From NCBI GenBank assembly GCA_022184915.1, contig JAGTJU010000001.1, positions 124,001 through 188,000 on the forward strand: 64,000 bases of DNA, given 5' to 3'. A program made the position numbers and the translations under genes. The notes under the pieces are model-generated. The model had not been told where the DNA came from. It saw nothing but the letters and a program-made list of their open reading frames with translations, and did not search any database. Source of the DNA: Myxococcales bacterium (lineage in GTDB: Bacteria; Myxococcota_A; Polyangia; Fen-1088). Positions 17,867 through 27,169 of this stretch are shown here, piece after piece (within the stretch, counting starts at the first letter, position 1; each line of letters starts with the position of its first letter).

Positions 17867-18430
17867 TCAGTGGCCCCCATCAAGGGCACTGCAATGGGAT
17901 TCGCCCACGACGCCGCCATCGCACAATGAAGGAGCTCGTGGCGCGCAGAAGCCGTTGAAGCAGCTCATTTGAACGGGGCACCGTTGAGATTCGTTGCAAT
18001 GGATTGGCGCACAACGTCCTCCAGAGCACGCAAAGGGCGAGCAGAGAACAGGTGCAGCGGGAAGGCACGTCCCTTTGCCGTCACAGCTGCGTGCGGGAAG
18101 CATCGTAAATGCGTTTTCGCAGGCGGAGGGGCTGCATATCGTGCCCTCATGGTACAGCGCACAAGCACCATGGATGTCCTGTAGTCCTGACCGCGCGCAA
18201 GATGTGATCTCATCCATGGGGCAGTTTGAGGTGTTGGTATCGGTTTCGGGCGCGGTTTCGATAGAGCTGCCGTCGAACAACATGGTGGCAGCGTCTACTT
18301 CAATCGATCGGGCGTCAATTGGGGCTTCGGGCACGCTGGGGTTGCTTGTACAAGCGATGAGCAGGGATGAGAGGGTGAGCGTGAGCCACGTCAGTTGGCT
18401 GCGCCGGGGGCGGATCGCGTGCGCAGCCAT
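17867..18430 (-). CDS. Cys-rich lipoprotein, partner of LuxR-type regulator
   Basis: 187 residues from ATG 18430, preceded by AAGGAA. The signal peptide has a twin-Arg-like start (RPRRSQLTWLTLTLSSLLIAC) and ends in a lipobox. After an acidic linker comes a Cys-rich region with RSCDGKGTCLPAAPVLCSPF, CSGGRC, RCPVQMSCFNGFC: same repeat type as the fragment at 13989. Probably a surface protein with several disulfides. The following regulator stub at 17861 is only 5 bp away. No enzymatic motif. Confidence 0.75.
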   Translation of the reverse strand: MAAHAIRPRRSQLTWLTLTLSSLLIACTSNPSVPEAPIDARSIEVDAATMLFDGSSIETAPETDTNTSNCPMDEITSCARSGLQDIHGACALYHEGTICSPSACENAFTMLPARSCDGKGTCLPAAPVLCSPFACSGGRCAPIHCNESQRCPVQMSCFNGFCAPRAPSLCDGGVVGESHCSALDGGH

Positions 18431-18575
18431 CTTTCCTTGGAGCGTGCGTACGCGCTCTTTGAATGCAAAACATGAAGAGGACCTCGCCCGTGGAACCATC
18501 AAGCGTGGACGATATCAAACATGCGGCCACGTTTGGCGGTAGTTTCGTCTAACCGTCTCCTACCCCAAATGGGAG

Positions 18576-19820
18576 ATGCGCTTCGCAGTTTTTTCATATA
18601 TTGGGTGGCATGTGCCCCGCTCTAACATCCCACTAGGCGCCACGCATGAGCGATTGGTGGAACTCATTTACGATTCCGCAGAAGGCACAAGCGCTTGGAC
18701 TGATGTGATCTCGGCTTTGGCTTCAGAATTGTCAGCGGACCTTGGGCACCTTTTCTTGATTGCGGGTGACGCTACTTTCACAGACACATGCGTCCACGGT
18801 TACGATCTCAGCTTGAATGCACCGTACTTTGAGCGGTTTCAGGCCGAAGATCCCCGCATCACCCTGGGCATAAAGAACTTGGGACGCTTCATGTCTGACG
18901 TTGATGTGATTGATTCTCGGCAGTTCGAAGCGTCAGCCTTGTACAACGAGCATCTTGGTCCGGGAAACATTAGGTATACGCTTTTCGGCATGCATCAAAT
19001 CCAACCGGACTTGAAGGCGGCCCAGGCTTTCATGAGGCCGCGCTCGCGCGGCCCCTTTAGTCACGAGGATGTCTCATGCCTACAGCGCCTCCAGCCGCAT
19101 CTCTCACGTGCTTTGCGACTTCGTGAGATCCTGAACAAGACTCGCGCTCACGCATCGGACTTGCGAAGCGCCCTAGACATGGTTCCCCTTCCGCTGGCGG
19201 TCGTCGACGATAAGGGCCGCTTCTTGACTGCGAACGCGCCTGCAGAAGCGATGCTATTGAAGGGGCCCGCTGTCGTTCTCAAGGGGCAGAGGATTGCGGG
19301 TACCCGGCCTCGCGATACGAGCGCGATAGCGCAGGCCGTTGCCGTCTGTTGCCAGCTGGCGACGCCATCGACGGTACGCCCGGTGGCATTGCAGGCTCCG
19401 CCGGTAGTGACGATAGAGCGATTGGACCGACGGCCATTGAGCCTCATCTTCCTTCCGCTTCGGCCACGACATACGTTGCGTGATGTTGCAGACCAGAAGG
19501 CGCGCGTAGTGGTGATCTTTCACGACCCGGAAGCGGGTGCCCGGTTAAGCGCAAACGTCGTCGCACGACTTCACGGTTTGACACCGAGTGAGGCACGGCT
19601 TGCGGTAGCGCTTGCCGCTGGTGATTCTCTCACCCAGCACGCCTCCAACGTTGGCTGCACGGACCAGACCTGTCGAACGCACCTCAAACACATTCTTGAG
19701 AAGACCGGAACGCATCGCCAAGCGGAACTTGTTCACTTGCTGTTAGGGAACGTCGCGATTCAGATGGCAAGTGCGGATGGTGTGGTACCGGGCGGATCCG
19801 CTTCAGAAGCGGCACGATAG
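18576..19820 (+). CDS. LuxR-family regulator with PAS-like sensor
   Basis: 414-aa one-component regulator. Residues about 20-190 are a sensor region typical of this protein type (LVELIYDSAEGTSAWTDVIS), about 200-320 a PAS-like domain (LDMVPLPLAVVDDKGRFLTA), and the last 65 a LuxR helix-turn-helix (LTPSEARLAVALAAGDSLTQ, TDQTCRTHLKHILEKTG, HRQAELVHLLL). The start is uncertain: a GTG at about 18612 is also possible. It is not closely related to the MSREVP regulators upstream. A divergent promoter region with the Cys-rich lipoprotein lies between 18431 and 18575. Confidence 0.85.
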   Translation: MRFAVFSYIGWHVPRSNIPLGATHERLVELIYDSAEGTSAWTDVISALASELSADLGHLFLIAGDATFTDTCVHGYDLSLNAPYFERFQAEDPRITLGIKNLGRFMSDVDVIDSRQFEASALYNEHLGPGNIRYTLFGMHQIQPDLKAAQAFMRPRSRGPFSHEDVSCLQRLQPHLSRALRLREILNKTRAHASDLRSALDMVPLPLAVVDDKGRFLTANAPAEAMLLKGPAVVLKGQRIAGTRPRDTSAIAQAVAVCCQLATPSTVRPVALQAPPVVTIERLDRRPLSLIFLPLRPRHTLRDVADQKARVVVIFHDPEAGARLSANVVARLHGLTPSEARLAVALAAGDSLTQHASNVGCTDQTCRTHLKHILEKTGTHRQAELVHLLLGNVAIQMASADGVVPGGSASEAAR

Positions 19821-19996
19821 AGATTGTACTAATTTGCAGTTCCGGAGACCGCGTCTGTGTTCTCGGGGCGTTTACTGTCGCATACCCCATTTGGATGAGG
19901 ACGGGCTGATAGGTCGCGATTTATCTTGGCGAGGTCATGCAAGGCTTTAACAACCAGCCGCCTCCTGAGAAACCGTCGCGATATTGGTGTTGCACA

Positions 19997-21136
19997 ATGA
20001 ACTCTTCCTCTGCGTGTAACGGCTTCTTTGGTGGCTACCTGCCGCGGCTGTTCTCTTCCTGGGCTTTCGGGTGGGGGCGTGCTTCGGCCGGAGTATTTGG
20101 TTTCATCGCGATAAGCTCGATCGAGTTTACGGCTCAGGCGCAATTGAATGCACAGCAACGTGCGGACAGGGAGCACGGGGCGCAAAGCCAGCCGCCCAGG
20201 GAACGGCCTCATTCGCCTTCGGACCCACCACCGCCGCCCGTGGCGGTGCCCGAATCGCCGGCAACTAACCCCTCGGCCCCAATTTCAGACCCCACCCCGT
20301 CCTCCGCCAACGTCCCCCCCGCGACGTCCGCGCTTTCAGAGCCTGCGGCTTCGCCCGAACCCCAATCTCCTGTGGAAGCAGCAGCCCCATCACCAGTCGC
20401 TCCTGTAGTGGTCCCCGCGCGGCCGGCGCCGGTTCCGCCCGCAAAGGCAGGCGTGGCCGCGCCCACGCCGTTCGCGGCATCGCGCTCCACTACCACTCAA
20501 GACCTGCATCAGAAAGCCCAAGCACTCCCCAAGCCTGATGAACGCGCAGAAATGAGTTGGGCGGTTACGTCAGTGCGCTTGGGCGTGACCTCCGTAAGCT
20601 TGCGCGCGGGTCGCGCTTCCTTTCTGCAAAGTGCTGTCGATGATTGCAAAAGCCAACCGAGTACGGGCTCATGGATCACACCAGATCCGCAAAGCCAATC
20701 GTGCGACCTAAACTTCACAGAATCACTAAAGACGCTGGGGCTCTCCGCCCACCTAGGCGGCGACTACTACTTCTTCCGCATCGACGCCAACCACTCCTGG
20801 AACAGCGCCGCAAAACTGTACGGATTGGGCCTTTACCCTCTGAATTTCGGCTGGTACTTCCCGCGGTACGGGCTGTTCCCTTACATCACTTCAGGCTTCG
20901 CGGTAGATGTGGTTTCGTCTCGGAGAATCAACGAGACTGGCGTCTTAGCGCGACCCAGATTAGGTGTCGGCGGAAAGTATCGCCACAGCGGATGGCTAGG
21001 TGCGTCCTTGGACATTGGCTTTGCTTCAGGCGCCGTTGGTGCGCTAGTTGCCCAAGGGTCAGACTCCGAGGAGCTCAGACAGCGAGGGGGGACGGGCACT
21101 GCTGTTGATGTCACTTTGGGCGTGGAGTGGTTTTGA
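19997..21136 (+). CDS. Outer-membrane-type protein with Pro-rich linker
   Basis: 379 residues. An N-terminal hydrophobic signal (about 20-45, ASAGVFGFIAISSI) is followed by a long Pro/Ala-rich linker (about 65-165) and then a C-terminal domain with alternating aromatic/Gly strands (LGGDYYFFRIDANHSWN, LYPLNFGWYFPRYGLFPYIT, VDVTLGVEWF). The terminal Phe and strand pattern suggest an outer-membrane beta-barrel. It could be a porin-like or surface-display protein. It is followed after 2 bp by the lipoprotein gene 21139, so the two are probably co-transcribed. Confidence 0.65.
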   Translation: MNSSSACNGFFGGYLPRLFSSWAFGWGRASAGVFGFIAISSIEFTAQAQLNAQQRADREHGAQSQPPRERPHSPSDPPPPPVAVPESPATNPSAPISDPTPSSANVPPATSALSEPAASPEPQSPVEAAAPSPVAPVVVPARPAPVPPAKAGVAAPTPFAASRSTTTQDLHQKAQALPKPDERAEMSWAVTSVRLGVTSVSLRAGRASFLQSAVDDCKSQPSTGSWITPDPQSQSCDLNFTESLKTLGLSAHLGGDYYFFRIDANHSWNSAAKLYGLGLYPLNFGWYFPRYGLFPYITSGFAVDVVSSRRINETGVLARPRLGVGGKYRHSGWLGASLDIGFASGAVGALVAQGSDSEELRQRGGTGTAVDVTLGVEWF

Positions 21137-21138
21137 AC

Positions 21139-22320
21139 ATGAAAGCAATCAAGTCTCTTTCGCTGCTGTCATTGGTGATCTTGACCAGCGTTTGCAATCG
21201 CTTGCCCACACCCACTGAAGCCTGCGTTGAGGCGGCCGGGTTGCGCTGCGAACGCCTGACATCGTGTGGGATGCTTTCCAAAGGCGAAGACGAAGCGACC
21301 TGCAAAGTCGGCGCGACCCACGCGTGTGTCAGCGGCCTCGTATGCCCAAGCGGAGTACCGTTTCAACCTGCGAGGGTGGATGCATGCCTCGCGCAACTCC
21401 GCTCGGCTTCATGTGAGGCGGTTGCGGATCCCGCGTCGATTGCGGCATGCCAGCAGGTATGCGGAGGGCCGCTCTACTCCGATGTTTTGGCAACGCTGGA
21501 CATTGAAGTGGGTGGCGTCGAACAACTGCACACGCTCGGCCGCGGCCGACAACGCGTAGAGATCACGGCCCCGGCCGCAGCCCTGGCGGTGCCACGCCCG
21601 GTGAAGGTCAGTTTGGTCGGTGGCACCGCAATGCGCGGACGCGCCCCCGCCACAAGCACAGCGGTGCTGATCGAGCCTCAGGCGCTGATCTTTATCGCGC
21701 CAGTTCGCGTGCGACAACTCGTGCCTCCCGCTCCCGCGGGCCGCCGTTATCGCATGGTGGTCGTGCCCGACAACGCGAATGCCTTCGTGCAGCGTGGACG
21801 CGCCCGCGTGATCCAACCAGCCAGCGACGCGAACGATGGCTGGGAAATCTGGGAAGGCGACGCTGAGGGCTCGGGCTTATGGGGCTTTGCCCTTGAAGAG
21901 CAAGGTGGTGGGTGTGCACGCGCAGCAGCACGGTTTCAGGAGTGCGGCACACTGAACGCTGAGGAGCAAAATGGAGCTTTCGAGCTCTCATGTCGGGACA
22001 CCCTCCAAGGGCTTCCGGCGGATTGTCCCTCGCATTTCGATGCGTTCCTCGACGAATGCATCGTACCAGCTTCATGCGCGTCGTTAAGGAGCTCAGGAGG
22101 CCTCGATACCCCTGCCCAAAGCGAGGGCTGTCAGCGAGCGCTTCAGACCTTGGACACGGAGTGTGAAAGCAGCGACTTAGGGCCTGATTCAGGCTTAGAG
22201 CCACGGCCCGATTCAGGCGTTCCACCCGGTGACAGCGGGTCGAAGCGTGACGCAGCAGCGCCGGATGCAGGATCAACGTCGAGCGGCGCCGCAACTCCCG
22301 GAGATGCACTGGCCCCCTGA
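21139..22320 (+). CDS. Cys-rich secreted lipoprotein
   Basis: 393 residues from ATG 21139 (MKAIKSLSLLSLVILTSVC, lipobox-like). The N-terminal ~110 residues have paired cysteines (CVEAAGLRCERLTSC, CLAQLRSASC, CQQVCG), followed by a beta-rich middle (VRVRQLVPPAPAGRRYRMVV) and a second Cys block (CARAAARFQECG). The C-terminus is an Asp/Ser/Gly-rich tail with PDSG repeats. It starts 2 bp after the barrel-type gene, indicating coupled expression. A structural or cell-surface role is likely; no family assigned. Confidence 0.65.
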   Translation: MKAIKSLSLLSLVILTSVCNRLPTPTEACVEAAGLRCERLTSCGMLSKGEDEATCKVGATHACVSGLVCPSGVPFQPARVDACLAQLRSASCEAVADPASIAACQQVCGGPLYSDVLATLDIEVGGVEQLHTLGRGRQRVEITAPAAALAVPRPVKVSLVGGTAMRGRAPATSTAVLIEPQALIFIAPVRVRQLVPPAPAGRRYRMVVVPDNANAFVQRGRARVIQPASDANDGWEIWEGDAEGSGLWGFALEEQGGGCARAAARFQECGTLNAEEQNGAFELSCRDTLQGLPADCPSHFDAFLDECIVPASCASLRSSGGLDTPAQSEGCQRALQTLDTECESSDLGPDSGLEPRPDSGVPPGDSGSKRDAAAPDAGSTSSGAATPGDALAP

Positions 22321-22395
22321 TCGCACGAGCCCCCTTCAACAAACCGTCAACCAAATCGGTGCAAGCCCACTCTCTACAACCGTTACGAGGAACCT

Positions 22396-22827
22396 ATGAA
22401 ATTTCTAATCGCTGCCGTCCTAACTCTTGCGTTCTCTTCGTTTGCTAGCTCGGAAGAACGTGAACTTGTCACTCAGGTTGCCGGAGATCAATGCGGCGTA
22501 ATTGCCAGTTATGTCCCGCCCGCTAAGGGTGGTTGCGGAGGTGATACATCCAAAGAAGGTGATATCAAAGTCGGTGGGACCATGAGTGTAGTTGCTGGAA
22601 AAAATTACTATGCGCGCTTCACTGTTATTGACAGCAGCGACACGAGCGTTAGCACTTATGACTCAGATCAATATCGAGCAGCAAAGACTGAAACCTGGAC
22701 AATACCCAGGTACCTGATTTCAGCGTACGATCGGTCTCCGCACAGGGTAAAAATGGAAATCGTTGATGCGGACACAAAGGCAGTTCTTTGCAAAGGCGAG
22801 ATGGTCGTCACACCGACAGCGCGGTAA
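22396..22827 (+). CDS. Small secreted protein
   Basis: 143 residues with a GAGGA ribosome-binding site and a clear signal peptide (MKFLIAAVLTLAFSSFASSE). The mature protein of about 120 residues has a Gly/Cys motif (AKGGCGGDTSKEGD) and an Ig-like strand pattern (NYYARFTVIDSSDTSVSTYD, VKMEIVDADTKAVLCKGEMV). No catalytic residues or known family; it may be a single beta-sandwich domain. Confidence 0.65.
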   Translation: MKFLIAAVLTLAFSSFASSEERELVTQVAGDQCGVIASYVPPAKGGCGGDTSKEGDIKVGGTMSVVAGKNYYARFTVIDSSDTSVSTYDSDQYRAAKTETWTIPRYLISAYDRSPHRVKMEIVDADTKAVLCKGEMVVTPTAR

Positions 22828-23035
22828 CCTCGCGTATTCAATCCCCTCGAATAGTAGATGATTGTAGCGGTTCGAGTGTGAGGCGTAGGCTCATGCGGGT
22901 AAGGGGCTCAGCGCAAAAAAAAATCTAGGAGCTAAAGGAAGTTCCATGCGGGTGCATATGCGTTGAGCCGGCGCCACCTGGTGCTGGCGGCAACGGGAAT
23001 CAATGGTTCCATACGTGGGCGTGCGAGTGAGAACG

Positions 23036-23545
23036 CTAACGGTTTGGTTGGCCGGCGCGCGCAAGCAGCCTTTGCCTACGCCTCACCCAAACCAAGACTG
23101 CCAGCCCTACGATCACCGACGCCGCAGGCGGAGCCGCGCCGCTTAATGTGCAACCACCGGACGGCGGCTTGTCCGCGCCGGGCTTCGCGCACACCATCAG
23201 CCGCTTGCATGTGGCGCCAGTCGCGCACTCATCGTTAGCGCCGCAAAAGCCCTTGATGTCATCGTAGTCATACTTGGAACGGTCTTCGCCCGGCGCAACC
23301 CGACCCGCACAGTTGATGGTCTTCGCACATAGGGCAAGCGGCTGACACGTCAACCCCTCTCTGCAGTCGGCATTGGCCGTACAGATCAATGCTCTACAGT
23401 ACGGGCCACCGAAGCACGAGTTTGGCTCGCCACCTGCAGGACATTTATCAGGTGGGGGACGAATCACGTCGGCCAAAGCCGCGTCGGAAACCAGAAACAG
23501 ACACAACACGGGGGTGGCAATGAACAGCCGCTGCAACTTAGTCAT
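23036..23545 (-). CDS. Cys-rich surface protein with MYXO-CTERM-like anchor
   Basis: 169 residues. A signal peptide (MTKLQRLFIATPVLCLFLVS, AxA site near ALA) is followed by a Cys-rich body (CREGLTCQPLALC, CATGATCKRLMVC) and a C-terminal tripartite element: GGCTL, a hydrophobic helix (AASVIVGLAVLVWV) and RRRQR. This is the Cys / helix / Arg layout of MYXO-CTERM-type sorting signals, which direct surface attachment after processing by a dedicated intramembrane protease. No protease gene is visible in this window. Confidence 0.75.
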   Translation of the reverse strand: MTKLQRLFIATPVLCLFLVSDAALADVIRPPPDKCPAGGEPNSCFGGPYCRALICTANADCREGLTCQPLALCAKTINCAGRVAPGEDRSKYDYDDIKGFCGANDECATGATCKRLMVCAKPGADKPPSGGCTLSGAAPPAASVIVGLAVLVWVRRRQRLLARAGQPNR

Positions 23546-23631
23546 GAGGTACTATAGGCGTCGTTGTGATGACACCACAATCCCGAACGTTGCGTGCCGT
23601 GCTGCCGCGTGCCTGAAACCCAGAGTGCACC

Positions 23632-24660
23632 GTGAATCGTCTCAGCGTTGCAAATCTCGCCGGCTACATCGAAGCCACGACGCGTCCTCTTGATCGCGTG
23701 CGCCGCCTGCTATTGAGCACGATCGGAGCACCGATGCGCCAGCTGGTGCGCAGCCGCGAGATCCGGGTTGCTGTGTTGGGGGCCTGTGGCATCACCGTAG
23801 TCTGGTTTGCCGCCCTTCTTGCGCCGCTTTGGTTGTTGGCTGTCGGACCAATCGTTTGGGGTGTTCCGCATCTCTTGGCTGACGTTCGCTACCTCGTGGT
23901 GCAGCCGGGGCTCCATCGACAGCTGCGGTTGATGGCCTGGGCAGCACCTCCGCTTGCATTTGCAGCCCTTGGGGCAGGCGTTTTTGCGGGTCTCGTAACT
24001 TGCGCTGCAGTCATTGTGGCAGCCGAGGCATCGTGGAAACGCACGATCCAAGCCGGCCTTGCCCTTACCGCAATCTTCTTTGTTGCCTGGTACATCGGAC
24101 CTTCACGCGACCTCGCCTTTGCTCACCTTCACAACCTTGTCGCCATAGGATTCTGGTGGTTTTGGCGCCCCCGCGCGCGTCGCCTGCACTACATACCCCT
24201 CGCGCTTGTGCTCATTGGAAGCGCGCTGATTCTCGGCGGCGCCCTTGATGGCCTTGTCTGGACCTTAGGCGCGGTGGAGCGATCACCCGCCCCGCAACTC
24301 GTGCTTGGCAGTTTCGTCGGTGAGCTATCAGGCGGTTTGCCCGCGCCGTGGAGCATACGACTGGTGTTGTCGTTCGCGTTTTTGCAGTCGGTGCACTACC
24401 TCATTTGGCTTCGCATGATTCCTGATGAAGCCCAGCGCCGTGAAACCCCACGAAGCTACCGCCACACCATGAGGACGCTCGCAACTGAGATTGGCCCCAT
24501 CAGTCTCGCCGTCATCATTGCTTTCGCACTGGGCATAGCACTGTGGGGCGCCGTCGATCTGACGAACGCACGTAGAGGGTACCTGCGTCTGGCCCTATTC
24601 CACGGCCATCTTGAGATCGCCGCAGCCACTTGGCTGTGGTTGCGAGGAGGCCTGCGTTGA
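23632..24660 (+). CDS. Polytopic membrane protein with conserved histidines
   Basis: 342 residues with about 8 predicted membrane helices. His-containing motifs sit in or near helices: WGVPHLLADVRYLV, FAHLHNLVAIGFWWFWR, LQSVHYLIWLRM, LALFHGHLEIAAATW. The spacing of histidines resembles membrane di-iron enzymes such as Brp/Blh carotene dioxygenases or desaturases, but I cannot place it in a family. It overlaps a small membrane-protein gene by 4 bp, so the two probably form a unit. It is transcribed divergently from the MYXO-CTERM-like gene. Confidence 0.65.
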   Translation: MNRLSVANLAGYIEATTRPLDRVRRLLLSTIGAPMRQLVRSREIRVAVLGACGITVVWFAALLAPLWLLAVGPIVWGVPHLLADVRYLVVQPGLHRQLRLMAWAAPPLAFAALGAGVFAGLVTCAAVIVAAEASWKRTIQAGLALTAIFFVAWYIGPSRDLAFAHLHNLVAIGFWWFWRPRARRLHYIPLALVLIGSALILGGALDGLVWTLGAVERSPAPQLVLGSFVGELSGGLPAPWSIRLVLSFAFLQSVHYLIWLRMIPDEAQRRETPRSYRHTMRTLATEIGPISLAVIIAFALGIALWGAVDLTNARRGYLRLALFHGHLEIAAATWLWLRGGLR

Positions 24661-24992
24661 ACTTACGCGCGTGGCTGCTCGCCTTTCTAATAACGCAAAC
24701 GATTGAGGTGCCCATTTATACGATTGGGTTGCGGCGCAAGGGTTTGAGTACGGCCTCCTTACTGGGTGCAGGCGCTAGCGCCTTTACCCACCCGTTGGTG
24801 TGGTTTGTGATTCAGCCGGTGATGCTACCCCGCGTCCACTACATGGCGTTCGTCATAACGGCGGAACTTTTCGCCTGGGTGACAGAAGCGTTGTACCTGC
24901 GCATGGCCTCGGTCCCATGGCGCAGAAGCCTCGGGCTTTCCCTTGTTGCGAACTGTATCAGCGTGACCTTGGGCATGGTGCTGATGCCGTAG
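24657..24992 (+). CDS. Small integral membrane protein
   Basis: About 111 residues from a TTG start inside the stop codon of the upstream gene (TTGA overlap): NLRAWLLAFLITQTIEVPIY, then three further hydrophobic segments (FTHPLVWFVIQPVML, MAFVITAELFAWVTEALYL, LGLSLVANCISVTLGMVLM). The tight overlap implies co-translation with the polytopic protein at 23632. Function unknown; it may be a subunit or stabiliser of that protein. Confidence 0.65.
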   Translation: MNLRAWLLAFLITQTIEVPIYTIGLRRKGLSTASLLGAGASAFTHPLVWFVIQPVMLPRVHYMAFVITAELFAWVTEALYLRMASVPWRRSLGLSLVANCISVTLGMVLMP

Positions 24993-25107
24993 AGGACGGG
25001 GACGTCTCGGGAGGCTAGCGGCGACTTGCAAGGCATCTTGTGGGTAGAGAAAATCCGGGGATCGGGAAGACGAAGTTGTCATAAGGGTTATTATCGGACA
25101 AGTGCAA

Positions 25108-26927
25108 TGTAGCGCCCAAGTTCAAATGTCCCCTTCGGCCCAAGTAGAAATGTCCCCTTTGAGCCGCGTTATGCGTCCTCATGGGTGGACTCATGCCGAA
25201 GGGATTCGTAACCATGTCCAACCGAGAGATCGATCGAGGCGAGATGATCCGTCGGGTACTCGAGAAGCGTCTGACACAGTCCAAAGCCGCGGGCCTGCTG
25301 GGGCTCAGCGTACGCCAAGTAAAGCGCCTTTGCCGGCAGTTCAAAGCGCAAGGGTTGGCTGGGCTTACGTCGCAGCTGCGAGGGCGTCCGAGCAATCGCA
25401 AGCTCGCTGCTGAAACGAAGGCAATGGTTGTGGCTCTCGTACGCGAGCGCTACGCGGATTTCGGGCCGAAGCTGGCGCACGAGAAGCTCGTTGAGATCCA
25501 CGGCATACACGCGAGCCGTGAGACTGTCCGTGGGTGGCTCGCTGAGGCCGGACTGTGGCTCACCCGTGGGGAGCGCAAACGGCGTGTTCATCAGCCCCGG
25601 CACCGCCGCCAATGTCTTGGCGAGCTGGTGCAAATTGATGGCTGCGACCATGAGTGGTTCGAGGCGCGCGCTGATCGCTGCACGGCATTGGTCTACGTGG
25701 ACGATGCGACGGGACGGTTGATGGAACTGCGTTTTGTGGTGAGTGAATCGGCCTTCGACTATTTTGCCGCCACGCAGTCGTATCTAAGTCACTACGGAAA
25801 ACCGGTGGCGTTTTACAGCGACAAACACAGCATCTTCCGCGTGAACCAGGAAGGCTCGAGCGGCCGTTCCGCCGGTGTTACACAGTTCGGTCGCGCGCTG
25901 GGCGATCTCAACATCGAGATCATCTGCGCCAATACGCCGCAGGCCAAAGGCCGTGTCGAGCGCATGAACAAGACCTTGCAGGACCGGCTCGTCAAGGAAA
26001 TGCGTCTGCGTGAAATAAGCACGATGGCGGACGCAAACGCGTATGCACCGGAGTTCATGGTCGACTACAACCGCCGCTTTGCACATGCGCCGATGAACCC
26101 CCATGATGCGCACCGCCCGGTGCAACCAGGCGAAGTCCTTTCGGAGGTTTTCACCTGGCAAGAGGAGCGCACGATGACGCGCAACCTGGTCGTGCATTAT
26201 CAGCGGCGTACGTACCTGATTGTGCCCAGCCCAGAATCACTCAGCCTCGCCGGACGTCGCGTGCGCCTCTTCGAAGCGGCGGATGGTCAGGTCGAGATCC
26301 GCTGCGCCAACCATCTTCTGACCTATACCGTGCTCGACAAGCAACCTCTGGTGGCTCCCGGTGCGATTGTCGAGAACAAGCGGCTTGGCGCCGTGCTCTC
26401 AACCATCCGAGCAGGCCAGGAGGAGCGCGACCAGCGTCGATTGGCCTCGAAAAAACTTACGCTTCGACAAAAAACGCACTTACGCGAGTCGCGCGCAGAA
26501 ACCAATCGTACTGCTGATGTGATCCCATCAGTCCCCAACACTGACCGACTGGCTTCAGCCATTGCGGCCACGCAAGGGTCACCTGAATGCGGGACTGAAA
26601 TGGCAAACTTCTTCGCCAAGTTCGAGGCCGAACAGAAAGCACGGCGAAAGCGATACAACGACGCCAGTAAGCAGCGCAAACGCGACCGCGAACAATTGGA
26701 GATCCAAACCCGAGCCAAGGCGGCCGAGTCTAGTGCGAGGGCCGCTGACGGGGGGCGGCGATGAGCATCAACTCAATGGCAACGGGTCCGCCGGCCTGCG
26801 GGCCATTGGGGGCCCGCTGATCGGCCGACTCCGCACCCGCCGCCCCCAAGGTGCTACCATCCCTCAATACCCATAAGGGGACATTCCTACTTTGCAGGAA
26901 TGGGGACATTTCTACTTGGGCCTAACA
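25108..26927 (+). mobile_element. ISNCY-family element, copy 1 (intact)
   Basis: 1820 bp with imperfect inverted ends: TGTAGCGCCCAAGTTCAAAT at the left, and TGTTAGGCCCAAGTAGAAAT read inward from the right, each followed by a second AAGTAGAAATGTCC-type subrepeat. One full transposase gene. No target duplication was found. Its right end abuts the 40-bp half-repeat G exactly, the same junction as in ISNCY copy 2. Confidence 0.85.
25214..26764 (+). CDS. ISNCY-family transposase
   Basis: 516 residues. N-terminal helix-turn-helix (RRVLEKRLTQSKAAGLLGLS, VRQVKRLC) and GRPSNRKL, then an rve/DDE core with LGELVQIDGCDHEWFE, FYSDKHSIFRVN and ANTPQAKGRVERMNKTLQDR (catalytic D, D, E). The C-terminal region is Lys/Arg-rich (KARRKRYNDASKQRKRD) and probably basic coiled-coil. 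About 60-70% alike over the shared range to the split copy at 53106/56859. The start MSNREIDRG (25214) is preferred over the upstream ATG at 25181. Confidence 0.9.
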   Translation: MSNREIDRGEMIRRVLEKRLTQSKAAGLLGLSVRQVKRLCRQFKAQGLAGLTSQLRGRPSNRKLAAETKAMVVALVRERYADFGPKLAHEKLVEIHGIHASRETVRGWLAEAGLWLTRGERKRRVHQPRHRRQCLGELVQIDGCDHEWFEARADRCTALVYVDDATGRLMELRFVVSESAFDYFAATQSYLSHYGKPVAFYSDKHSIFRVNQEGSSGRSAGVTQFGRALGDLNIEIICANTPQAKGRVERMNKTLQDRLVKEMRLREISTMADANAYAPEFMVDYNRRFAHAPMNPHDAHRPVQPGEVLSEVFTWQEERTMTRNLVVHYQRRTYLIVPSPESLSLAGRRVRLFEAADGQVEIRCANHLLTYTVLDKQPLVAPGAIVENKRLGAVLSTIRAGQEERDQRRLASKKLTLRQKTHLRESRAETNRTADVIPSVPNTDRLASAIAATQGSPECGTEMANFFAKFEAEQKARRKRYNDASKQRKRDREQLEIQTRAKAAESSARAADGGRR

Positions 26928-26967
26928 TCTGACTCGACGCGTTGTCTCCTTTAAACTTCCTATCCAC
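26928..26967 (+). repeat. Interspersed repeat, right half only (copy G)
   Basis: TCTGACTCGACGCG...CTTCCTATCCAC, 40 bp, identical to the last 40 bp of repeats A, B and C. It starts at the last base of ISNCY copy 1, with the left half absent. Confidence 0.9.
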
Positions 26968-27113
26968 GCTAGACCCAGAGCCCCAGCGCGCCCGGGTGAC
27001 CTCGTCTGTCTAGACCCAGCTCCCCACTTCTCCCTCGAGCGGCGCCCCGTCTACCCCGGAACCCTCGATCAGGCGAATCTCACACCAGTGCGCTCAGGTT
27101 TTGGCGTTTCTCG

Positions 27114-27132
27114 GGTGCCGGTGACAGGCACC
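27114..27132. promoter_or_regulatory. Inverted repeat upstream of AraC-type gene
   Basis: GGTGCC-7 nt-GGCACC, ending 37 bp before the AraC-type start at 27170. It could be an operator or a small hairpin; the evidence is symmetry and position only. Confidence 0.25.
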
Positions 27133-27169
27133 AAACGGGCGGCCGACTTTGCGTTAAGCTGCCGACTGC

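Noticed and set aside
20148-20496. Frames opposite and in other phases over the Pro-rich linker
   Set aside because: Shadows caused by high-GC low-complexity codons of the 19997 gene.
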